The notes under the pieces: generated by a model
The model's database searches: none
Told to the model about the DNA's origin: nothing
Seen by the model: only the letters and a program-made list of their open reading frames with translations
Program-made: the position numbers and the translations under genes
Assembly (NCBI GenBank): GCA_018623785.1
Contig: JAAZVD010000143.1
Coordinates: 1 to 5,134, forward strand
Reading direction: 5' to 3'
Length of the DNA stretch: 5,134 nucleotides
Source: Bacteroidota bacterium
GTDB taxonomy: Bacteria; Bacteroidota; Rhodothermia; Rhodothermales; UBA10348
In this document: positions 1-5,134 of the stretch, piece by piece
Layout: each line of letters starts with the position of its first letter
Position numbering within the stretch: the first letter of the stretch is position 1

Positions 1-990
1 CGAGTCGTCCATGGCCGCCGCGAAGTCCGCGATGAAAGCTTCGGCATCGTCGCCGGCGGGAAGGAGTACTAAACCGGGGTTCGTGCAGAACTGCCCCACA
101 CCGAGGCTGACAGATCCAGCCAAACCGGCTACGAGGGCGTCTTTACGCGCTTTGAGCGCATGCGGGCGGATGACGATAGGGTTGATGGAGCTCATCTCGG
201 CGTAGACCGGGATGGGCTCCTTGCGGGCGGCGGCCCGCCCAGCGATGGCAAGACCACCGAACCGGGATCCCGTGAAGCCGACCGCCTTGATATCGGGATG
301 ATCCACGAGCGGGACGCCGACGTCCTGGCCTGTCCCTTGCAGCAAAGAAAACGTGCCTTCCGGCAGGCCCGATGCCTTGACGGCGCGCTGGATGGCGGAG
401 CCCACGATTTCGCTCGTTCCCGGGTGGGCGAAATGGCTGATGGCCACGACCGGACAACCGGCAGCAAACGCCGATGCCGTGTCGCCACCGGCTACGGAAA
501 ACGCCAACGGGAAGTTGGAGGCGCCGAACACCGCCACGGGGCCCAGGGCGATCCGCATGTAGCGCAGATCAGGCTTGGGAACAGGCGCACGATCGGGCTG
601 GGCCGTTTCGAGGCGCGCATCCACCCAGGAGCCTTCTTCCACCAAATCGGCAAACATCCGGAGCTGACCGATCGTGCGCCCGAGCTCGCCGTTCGCGCGG
701 CCTTCCGGAAGAGCCGTTTCCAGTGGCATGCGGGCCACGATGTCCGGACGGGCGTTCTCCAGTTCATCGGCCACGGCGCGCAGGAAGGCCGCGCGCTGCG
801 AAGGGGAGGTGGCTGAAAACGCGGCGGCCGCTTCTGCCGCCAGTTCCGCTGCCCGACCGACCTCAGCCGCGGAAGCCGTGTGGAACGTGCCGTCGAGGGC
901 CTGTCCAGTGGCAGGGTTCATGGCTTGGAAGGTGGCGGCCGAGTCAGAGCCGTGGGAAAAGCCGATGAGGGAGCGTCCGTGGAAGGTCAT
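1..990 (-). CDS. 2,5-dioxovalerate (alpha-ketoglutarate semialdehyde) dehydrogenase, C-terminus beyond window
   Basis: I translated the minus strand from ATG at 990; it stays open for 330 codons to base 1, so the C-terminal third or less is missing (the family is usually about 500 residues). It belongs to the NAD(P)-dependent aldehyde dehydrogenase superfamily, closest by memory to the KGSADH branch, which oxidises 2,5-dioxopentanoate to 2-oxoglutarate at the end of pentose, sugar-acid or hydroxyproline breakdown in the cytosol. Branch-typical strings are GQLRMFADLVEEGSW (108-122), GPVAVFGASNFPLAFSVAGG (150-169), HPGTSE (189-194), FTGS (239-242), YAEMSSINP (263-271) and GQFCTNPGLV (299-308). 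Oxyanion-hole Asn159, general-base Glu265 and nucleophile Cys302 are present. Odd: the cofactor-binding Lys expected in a GCPVVVKAHP-like segment is Ile184. An in-frame ATG at 1014 would add eight residues; neither start has a clear ribosome-binding site. No pathway neighbours are visible, so the substrate is inferred from the family only. Confidence 0.85.
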   Translation of the reverse strand, partial: MTFHGRSLIGFSHGSDSAATFQAMNPATGQALDGTFHTASAAEVGRAAELAAEAAAAFSATSPSQRAAFLRAVADELENARPDIVARMPLETALPEGRANGELGRTIGQLRMFADLVEEGSWVDARLETAQPDRAPVPKPDLRYMRIALGPVAVFGASNFPLAFSVAGGDTASAFAAGCPVVAISHFAHPGTSEIVGSAIQRAVKASGLPEGTFSLLQGTGQDVGVPLVDHPDIKAVGFTGSRFGGLAIAGRAAARKEPIPVYAEMSSINPIVIRPHALKARKDALVAGLAGSVSLGVGQFCTNPGLVLLPAGDDAEAFIADFAAAMDDS

Positions 991-1193
991 GGAGGGAAAG
1001 ACAGGATGATGCATGAGAAACCGACATGCCGAACCCGGCGGGCCGACAACTCGCAAGATACGGGGCTGAGGTATCTTCGCAGGGCTACCCCGATGAAAAC
1101 CCCCCGAATCGGGTTTCCCTGATAGTCTGTAATGCAGAGGCGTTCCTCTTCACGAAGGACCATTGCGAACATCACGCCCATCCCCCATGAGTC
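991..1193. promoter_or_regulatory. Divergent intergenic region between aldehyde dehydrogenase and msrP
   Basis: This 203-bp non-coding gap separates two divergently transcribed genes, so it should hold both promoters. I see no convincing -35/-10 pair and no Shine-Dalgarno sequence directly before msrP; a GAAGGA at 1154-1159 is too far upstream. Two small foldable elements are visible: AGAGG-CGTT-CCTCT at 1136-1149, and a C-rich/G-rich dyad around CCCG-AAT-CGGG (1103-1113) flanked by A and T runs. Neither can be assigned a function. Confidence 0.4.
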
Positions 1194-2114
1194 ATGGCCA
1201 GAAGTAATCATCCGCATCCTTCGGAAGTAACACCGGAGTCGATTTACCTGAACCGCCGCGCGTTCATCAAGCGGGCAGCCGCAGCAGGTATAGGCGGTAC
1301 GTTGGTGGCTGGCGGTGTGTGGGCGCGGCAAAAGGACGCCCCCCGTGTTGAAGGCACTTCCGACGACGAACTCACCCCATGGGAAACGGTAACCGGCTAC
1401 AACAATTTCTATGAGTTTGGCACAGGCAAGTCCGACCCCAAGCGAAATGCCCAGAATTTCAGAACGGACCCGTGGTCCATCGAAGTAACGGGAGAGGTCA
1501 GCGAGGAGCGGACCTTCGCCCTGGACGAATTGATGGATGGCCTGACGGTAGACGAGCGCATCTACCGCATGCGGTGCGTAGAAGGGTGGAGCATGGTCAT
1601 TCCCTGGAATGGAATCATGCTCAAGGATCTGATTGAGCGGTTAGGTCCGACCGAGGAGGCCAACTATGTCGAATTCACAACCCTCTTGGACCGGCGGCAG
1701 ATGCCGGGTCAGAACAGTCCTATCCTTCCCTGGCCCTATGTTGAAGCGCTCCGCATGGATGAGGCCCTTCACCCGTTGACTATCCTGGCCACAGGGGTCT
1801 ACGGCAAGGATCTGCCCCCGCAGAATGGCGCGCCCATCCGACTCGTCGTGCCGTGGAAGTACGGATTCAAAGGTGCCAAATCCATTGTCCGGATCCGCTT
1901 CACGAAACGGCAGCCTCGCACGACATGGAACGAGGCCATACCACGTGAATACGGTTTCTATGCCAACGTAAACCCCAACGTGGACCATCCCCGATGGAGT
2001 CAGGCTACTGAACGTCGCCTCGGCGAGTTTTTCCGGCGGGACACCCTCATGTTCAACGGCTACGACGAAGTAGCGCCGCTGTACGAGGGCATGGATCTGG
2101 CCAGATACTACTGA
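1194..2114 (+). CDS. msrP: MsrP, periplasmic protein-methionine-sulfoxide reductase catalytic subunit (molybdoenzyme, YedY family)
   Basis: The 306-residue product is the catalytic subunit of the MsrPQ system, which reduces methionine sulfoxide in periplasmic proteins using a mononuclear molybdopterin cofactor. Its N-terminus carries a twin-arginine signal, NRRAFIK (20-26), followed by a hydrophobic stretch to about residue 44, so it is probably exported folded by Tat. The sulfite-oxidase-type Mo domain follows: [11 protein letters not shown] (69-79) and [10 protein letters not shown] (125-134), in which Cys128 is the expected Mo ligand. [30 protein letters not shown] (207-226) and GAKSIVRI are family hallmarks. 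The length fits the family (E. coli 334). The stop codon overlaps the msrQ start in TGATG, so the two are almost certainly one operon with coupled translation. The start at 1194 is chosen because it puts the twin arginines at 21-22; an out-of-frame ATG lies at 1187. Confidence 0.95.
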   Translation: MARSNHPHPSEVTPESIYLNRRAFIKRAAAAGIGGTLVAGGVWARQKDAPRVEGTSDDELTPWETVTGYNNFYEFGTGKSDPKRNAQNFRTDPWSIEVTGEVSEERTFALDELMDGLTVDERIYRMRCVEGWSMVIPWNGIMLKDLIERLGPTEEANYVEFTTLLDRRQMPGQNSPILPWPYVEALRMDEALHPLTILATGVYGKDLPPQNGAPIRLVVPWKYGFKGAKSIVRIRFTKRQPRTTWNEAIPREYGFYANVNPNVDHPRWSQATERRLGEFFRRDTLMFNGYDEVAPLYEGMDLARYY

Positions 2115-2746
2115 TGCCCATTACTTCGCCGATTTCGTCCGCGCCGGCAACCAAAGACTGGGTGCCGGCTGCCAAGGTGGGTGTCTGGGCAGTGTTGCTG
2201 GCTCCGATTGCCATTCTTGCCGATCGCATCTTTTTGTTTGGTCAATTTACCGGAGGAGATTTTGTCGATGACCCGGTCGAGCTGATCCAGCATTGGACCG
2301 GCACGGCCTCAATGATCGTTCTGCTGCTGACTCTCGCCATAACCCCGTTCCGCCTGTTGAGCGGTATCAACAAGGTGCAGCGCTTTCGGCGGCTCTTGGG
2401 GTTGTTTTCGTTCCTTTACGCCTCGTTGCACGTTTTCAGCTATTTCATTTTCGATCAGCGCATGCAATTGGGACCCATTGCTGAGGATGTGCTGGAACGT
2501 AATTGGATCCTGGTAGGCTTTCTGGCCTGGGTCCTTCTCATCCCTCTGGCCGTAACGAGCACAAGTGGATGGATCCGGCGGATGGGTGGCAAGCGATGGA
2601 ATCGATTACACAAGCTCATCTATCCAGCCGGTGGTCTGATCGTGCTGCATTTTCTCTGGCAGACCAAGGTGTTGGAGACAGAGCCGCTTGTATACACGGC
2701 GGTGTTGCTCGTGCTCTTTATTGCTCGTTGGTGGGTCCGCCGGTAA
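2114..2746 (+). CDS. msrQ: MsrQ, haem-binding membrane subunit of the MsrPQ methionine sulfoxide reductase
   Basis: The 210-residue integral membrane protein passes electrons from the inner-membrane side (quinol pool or a flavin reductase, as known for E. coli MsrQ) to periplasmic MsrP. It belongs to the ferric-reductase-like transmembrane family. Hydrophobic segments lie near 20-42, 60-79, 95-114, 131-148, 168-184 and 191-206. Candidate haem ligands are His60, His106 (in SLHVFSY), His166 (in RLHKLIYPAGG) and His179 (in VLHFLW). The spacing 106-166-179 equals that of E. coli His91-151-164, a strong family match. The start overlaps the msrP stop by one base, so no separate ribosome-binding site is needed. 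The gene ends nine bases from the stop of the convergent regulator gene, with no evident terminator in the gap. Confidence 0.93.
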   Translation: MPITSPISSAPATKDWVPAAKVGVWAVLLAPIAILADRIFLFGQFTGGDFVDDPVELIQHWTGTASMIVLLLTLAITPFRLLSGINKVQRFRRLLGLFSFLYASLHVFSYFIFDQRMQLGPIAEDVLERNWILVGFLAWVLLIPLAVTSTSGWIRRMGGKRWNRLHKLIYPAGGLIVLHFLWQTKVLETEPLVYTAVLLVLFIARWWVRR

Positions 2747-2755
2747 GCAGAAGTA

Positions 2756-3631
2756 TCACGCGGAGGCAATGAGCAGGTCATCCAGACCCTTAAGCGTTTG
2801 CACGATGTTGACGTTCTCATTGCGTGCCGCCAAGGGTTCGCACCAAGCCGACCAGATCCCTCCCAAGACGAGACGAAAGGTACGCTTTCGATCAAGTGAG
2901 GCGAGAAGGCTGCGAAGGAGTTGTTGGTCTTCCCCGGGCTCGGAGGGCATGGTCCGGCAGATACAGACATAGTCAGCGTTCCAGCGCTTCTGTTCTCTCG
3001 TGAACTCCTGGTTGGGCACGTTGGCGCCTAGATATCGCACCCTGTATCCACGTAGCATGAAAACGCTGCGCACGAGCAGGGCCGAGATATCGTGTGAGTC
3101 CGCCCGGGCACATCCGACGATGGCCTCTTTTCCATTCGGGCGAAACCCGGCTTTGGCCGCAAAATGATACCGTATGATGGTATCCCGGATGATCTGGGTT
3201 GCTCGATGCTCATCAGCCACGCTGATTTCAAGCTTCCCGTGACGGGTCTCCACGGTGCGCAACAATCGCAGCAGAATGGGTCCGAGAACGAGGACATCCT
3301 CGGGGTAGATGGTAAAGAGATGGCCGACCATCGCGTGGAAGGAATCCTCATGGCCGGCAATCAGGCAGGCCAGAAGGACCTCTGTCAGGAGATCGTCATC
3401 GTTCTGCTCAAAATGAGCTCGTAATCCGTTGAGATATCCGATGAGTTCTTCATCCACACAATGAAGAGGGTGGCTCTCATTCTCCTGGCTCAGATAGGTT
3501 GCCAATTGCTCCGTATCGATGCGAAGATGCCCCCCTTGGGTCCTGTAGCCACCGAGTCTGCCGGATACGCATAACCGTTTGATCGTGGAGACGTGAACTC
3601 CGAGTATGCGCGCGACAGTATTCGTTGTCAT
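2756..3631 (-). CDS. MerR-type HTH / cobalamin-binding transcriptional regulator, CarH/LitR-like
   Basis: The 291-residue protein has the three-part layout of B12-dependent photoreceptor repressors. Residues 1-45 are a MerR/excisionase-type winged HTH (TVARILGVHVSTIKRL, then wing GGHLRI). Residues about 58-155 form the helical bundle that caps cobalamin, with ADEHRAT (139-145). Residues about 168-290 are a Rossmann B12-binding domain: Asp178-Ser-His180, LGANVP (201-206) and Gly257-Gly258. His180 is the expected lower cobalt ligand (His177 in Thermus CarH). In CarH, adenosylcobalamin holds a DNA-bound tetramer that light breaks apart, relieving repression of carotenoid genes. Odd: the Trp of the CarH W-x9-E-H motif is His131 here (Glu141 and His142 are kept), Ser183 replaces the Gly of the D/E-x-H-x-x-G motif, and Cys225 replaces the usual Ser of SxL. 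The gene is divergent from rhodopsin and convergent with msrQ. Light response is inferred, not shown. The start at 3631 gives a complete HTH; no Shine-Dalgarno sequence is visible. Confidence 0.85.
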   Translation of the reverse strand: MTTNTVARILGVHVSTIKRLCVSGRLGGYRTQGGHLRIDTEQLATYLSQENESHPLHCVDEELIGYLNGLRAHFEQNDDDLLTEVLLACLIAGHEDSFHAMVGHLFTIYPEDVLVLGPILLRLLRTVETRHGKLEISVADEHRATQIIRDTIIRYHFAAKAGFRPNGKEAIVGCARADSHDISALLVRSVFMLRGYRVRYLGANVPNQEFTREQKRWNADYVCICRTMPSEPGEDQQLLRSLLASLDRKRTFRLVLGGIWSAWCEPLAARNENVNIVQTLKGLDDLLIASA

Positions 3632-3783
3632 AATCGATCAAGAAGCGATGAATGATCTACTAATGTTAAGTGATTGTGAGAATAGGATGCAAGGAAGCGC
3701 TTTTCTGTTACCTGATGAGCGTTTTTGACACTACGCACAGGTCTACAGGACCATTTAGACAATTAAACCTCACCACAGAAATC
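3632..3783. promoter_or_regulatory. Divergent control region between the B12-type regulator and rhodopsin
   Basis: This 152-bp stretch is visibly more A+T-rich than the flanking genes and must carry the promoters of both the regulator and rhodopsin, and probably the regulator's operator. Candidate elements on the plus strand are: a -35-like TTGACA at 3725-3730 with no good -10 at 16-18 bp; an inverted pair GTCTA (3741-3745) and TAGAC (3756-3760) with a 10-base spacer; GGTC/GACC arms at 3740-3743 and 3749-3752; and an imperfect direct repeat TTTTGACA (3723-3730) / TTTAGACA (3754-3761), 31 bp apart. All are short enough to arise by chance. The reading frame of rhodopsin is open back to a GTG at 3670, but those codons do not resemble rhodopsin. 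Confidence 0.5.
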
Positions 3784-4539
3784 ATGGAAACACTGAGCCT
3801 AGAACAATATGGTGTCGTGTACAACATGTTTTCGTTCACGATTGCGTCAATGCTGGGGGCGTTTGCCTTCTTCATTCTGGCCCGTGAACGAGTAGCACCG
3901 AAGTACCGCATCTCACTCATTGTGTCGGCTATCGTCGTGGGTATCGCAGCCTACCACTACTTCCGCATCATGGGAAGCTGGGAGCATGCCACTGAGTATG
4001 CCAATGGCGGATATACCTTCAACTCTGACCTGTTCAACGACGCCTATCGCTACGTTGACTGGTTGCTGACTGTGCCACTGTTGTTGGCCGAGTTGGTCCT
4101 CGTAATGGGCCTGACACGCGAGAAGTCCGAAGGGCTGCTCACCAAACTCATCCTGGCTGCTATTGCCATGATCGTGCTTGGTTACCCGGGTGAGGGCGCT
4201 GCAGAAGCCAGCTCCATCATCCTCTGGGGTGTGCTCTCGACGATTCCTTTCGCCTACATCCTCTACGTTCTTTGGGGCGAAGTTGGTCAGGTTATCAACG
4301 AGCAGAGCGGTCGCGTAAGCCTCCTGCTCAGCAACGCTCGTCTGCTCATCCTGGCTACGTGGGGTTTCTACCCGATTACCTACGCGCTGCCTCTGCTGGG
4401 CGCAGATGTCGGGCTTGTTGGAATGCAGATTGGCTACGCCATTGCTGACGTTCTTGCCAAAGCTGGTTTTGGTGTACTGATCTACATCATTGCCCGCAAC
4501 AAGTCGGAAAACGACGGCTACACCATGGGTGCCGCCTGA
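3784..4539 (+). CDS. Xanthorhodopsin-like light-driven outward proton pump (type I microbial rhodopsin)
   Basis: The 251-residue, seven-helix membrane protein binds retinal and pumps protons outward. Helices lie near 11-33, 42-62, 86-109, 119-135, 143-165, 181-204 and 211-237. Helix C reads RYVDWLLTVPLLLAE: Arg89, counter-ion/acceptor Asp92, Thr96 and donor Glu103, the DTE set of proton pumps. The retinal Schiff-base lysine is Lys226 in ADVLAKAGFG, with Asp222 as second counter-ion. His58 (AAYHYFR) matches the His that pairs with the acceptor Asp. Leu100 sits at the spectral tuning site and predicts green absorption. Gly149 (LWGVLST) matches Gly156 of Salinibacter xanthorhodopsin, where it makes room for a carotenoid antenna. 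I chose ATG 3784 because QYGVVYNMFSF aligns with the N-terminus of xanthorhodopsin; the longer GTG start at 3670 adds 38 unlike residues. No Shine-Dalgarno sequence is seen. A lycopene cyclase follows on the same strand. Confidence 0.96.
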   Translation: METLSLEQYGVVYNMFSFTIASMLGAFAFFILARERVAPKYRISLIVSAIVVGIAAYHYFRIMGSWEHATEYANGGYTFNSDLFNDAYRYVDWLLTVPLLLAELVLVMGLTREKSEGLLTKLILAAIAMIVLGYPGEGAAEASSIILWGVLSTIPFAYILYVLWGEVGQVINEQSGRVSLLLSNARLLILATWGFYPITYALPLLGADVGLVGMQIGYAIADVLAKAGFGVLIYIIARNKSENDGYTMGAA

Positions 4540-4556
4540 TTCCCATTCGCAGTGGA

Positions 4557-4584
4557 GCGGGCGGCCGGTTTACCGGCCGCCCGC
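4557..4584 (+). terminator. Perfect 12-bp GC hairpin between rhodopsin and lycopene cyclase, no U-tract
   Basis: GCGGGCGGCCGG (4557-4568), loop TTTA (4569-4572) and CCGGCCGCCCGC (4573-4584) are exact reverse complements, starting 18 bases after the rhodopsin stop. The stem would be very stable in RNA. What follows is AACCTGCG, with no T run, so it does not fit a classical intrinsic terminator. It may terminate weakly, or protect the 3' end of the rhodopsin message so that more of it accumulates than the downstream cyclase message. The hairpin is certain; its role is inferred. Confidence 0.65.
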
Positions 4585-4603
4585 AACCTGCGTCCTACCC
4601 CTC

Positions 4604-4607
4604 GGAG
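4604..4607 (+). promoter_or_regulatory. Shine-Dalgarno site of the lycopene cyclase gene
   Basis: GGAG ends five bases before the ATG at 4613 and supports that start. It is the only well-spaced Shine-Dalgarno sequence I find in the window. It lies 20 bases after the hairpin stem, so the stem does not itself hide it. Confidence 0.6.
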
Positions 4608-4612
4608 CGTCT

Positions 4613-5134
4613 ATGTCCTACCTGCAGTTCCACGTCGTTTTTACGATTCCGGCCTTGATCCTGATGCGGGTCATCCAACCGCGCATCATGCTGTCTGACC
4701 GACGGAAGGCCAACGTTTCAGTGGGACTCATCGCCATCATCGCCTTTATCTACACGACGCCGTGGGACAACTTCCTGGTTGCCAACAACATCTGGTATTA
4801 CGGTACGGATCGGGTTATCGGCATCATCGGGCATGTACCCTACGAGGAATACGCGTTCTTTCTGATCCAGACCTTCATCACAGGGCTCTGGACCTTTTGG
4901 CTTCTGCACAGGCCGCATGTCCGCTGGTTTGACGGCTCTTCCTCTCAGCGGGCCCGCTGGCTCGTAAGCGCAGGTTTTCTGGCAGCTTCGTTGATCGGTG
5001 CCCTCATGCTGGAGACGACATCCACGTTATACATGGGTCTGATCATGGTGTGGGCAGCTCCCGTGCTGGCGTTGCAGTGGATCGTAGGTGGACATCATCT
5101 CTGGAAGGCGAAGAAGCTCGTTCTGGCAGCCTTC
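4613..5134 (+). CDS. Lycopene cyclase, CrtYc/CrtYd (CarR-domain) membrane type, truncated by the window end
   Basis: The frame is open for 174 codons from ATG 4613 to the last base; the C-terminus is outside the window. It encodes a hydrophobic protein of the small membrane lycopene cyclase family (heterodimeric CrtYc/CrtYd in actinobacteria, fused in archaea and some Bacteroidota), which closes the ends of lycopene to give beta-rings. The first repeat shows TTPWDNFLVANNIWYY (48-63) and the conserved P-x-E-E motif as PYEE (76-79), leading into a membrane helix. A second repeat begins near residue 115, with YMGLIMVWAAPVLALQW (140-156), so the gene is probably the fused two-domain form; its second P-x-E-E motif would fall past the edge. 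Membrane segments lie near 3-20, 35-48, 79-98, 116-133 and 138-158. It lies 73 bases downstream of rhodopsin and probably supplies beta-carotene for retinal, or a ring-bearing antenna carotenoid. Confidence 0.9.
   Translation, partial: MSYLQFHVVFTIPALILMRVIQPRIMLSDRRKANVSVGLIAIIAFIYTTPWDNFLVANNIWYYGTDRVIGIIGHVPYEEYAFFLIQTFITGLWTFWLLHRPHVRWFDGSSSQRARWLVSAGFLAASLIGALMLETTSTLYMGLIMVWAAPVLALQWIVGGHHLWKAKKLVLAAF

Noticed and set aside
160..816. Open plus-strand frame of 218 codons opposite the aldehyde dehydrogenase, plus several shorter frames in 11-1122
   Set aside because: Compositional shadow of the GC-rich gene on the other strand. The translations are rich in Arg, Gly and Ala with no recognisable domain, while the minus-strand frame gives clear aldehyde dehydrogenase motifs.
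1063..1140. TPP-riboswitch-like strings (GGGGCTGAGG, ACCCCGATGAA, CCTGAT, TAATGC) upstream of msrP
   Set aside because: The conserved core strings are incomplete and wrongly spaced, I cannot build the helices, and a thiamine switch before msrP makes no biological sense. A covariance-model search would settle it.
2736..2764. TCCGC...GCGGA dyad across the msrQ/regulator convergent gap as a bidirectional terminator
   Set aside because: Only five base pairs with a 19-base loop and no flanking T runs.
3636..3657. GATCA...TGATC inverted pair just upstream of the regulator start
   Set aside because: Five-base arms around a 12-base spacer in A+T-rich DNA are expected by chance; no further symmetry extends the arms.
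3670..3783. GTG-started 38-residue N-terminal extension of rhodopsin
   Set aside because: The extension does not look like a rhodopsin leader and lies in the A+T-rich control region. ATG 3784 gives an N-terminus matching the length and sequence of xanthorhodopsin.
4718..4918. Minus-strand 66-codon frame inside the lycopene cyclase gene
   Set aside because: No recognisable motif or ribosome-binding site, and it lies wholly within a well-supported gene on the other strand.

Overview
The window most likely comes from a free-living, light-exposed, probably aquatic bacterium of the Rhodothermota/Bacteroidota sphere (Salinibacter- or Rhodothermus-like). This is inferred from gene content: a rhodopsin that closely resembles Salinibacter xanthorhodopsin, a membrane-type lycopene cyclase, and genes that mostly lack a Shine-Dalgarno sequence. 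No rRNA or other decisive marker is present, so the placement is tentative.

Layout, left to right. Positions 1-990 (minus strand) hold most of an aldehyde dehydrogenase of the 2,5-dioxovalerate (alpha-ketoglutarate semialdehyde) dehydrogenase type; its C-terminus lies beyond the left edge. A divergent gap (991-1193) leads to a tightly coupled plus-strand pair, msrP (1194-2114) and msrQ (2114-2746). These encode the periplasmic molybdoenzyme and the haem membrane subunit that repair oxidised methionine. Nine bases further, a minus-strand gene (3631 down to 2756) converges on msrQ. It encodes a MerR-type HTH plus cobalamin-binding regulator with the layout of CarH/LitR photoreceptors. Across a 152-bp divergent intergenic region lies a proton-pumping rhodopsin (3784-4539). 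It is followed, after a perfect 12-bp hairpin, by a lycopene cyclase (4613 to the right edge, truncated).

The right half reads as a light module. The lycopene cyclase makes the cyclised carotenoid that is the precursor of retinal and of possible antenna carotenoids. The rhodopsin uses retinal to pump protons. The divergent B12-type regulator is well placed to make expression depend on light. MsrPQ would repair periplasmic proteins damaged by oxidants, including photochemically formed ones, but its link to the light genes is only by position. The aldehyde dehydrogenase looks like unrelated sugar-acid or hydroxyproline catabolism.

The points most worth checking are: the rhodopsin/B12-regulator divergent pair; altered cobalamin-pocket residues in that regulator; a glycine in the rhodopsin that in xanthorhodopsin opens the carotenoid antenna site; the hairpin between rhodopsin and cyclase; and loss of a usually invariant cofactor-site lysine in the aldehyde dehydrogenase.
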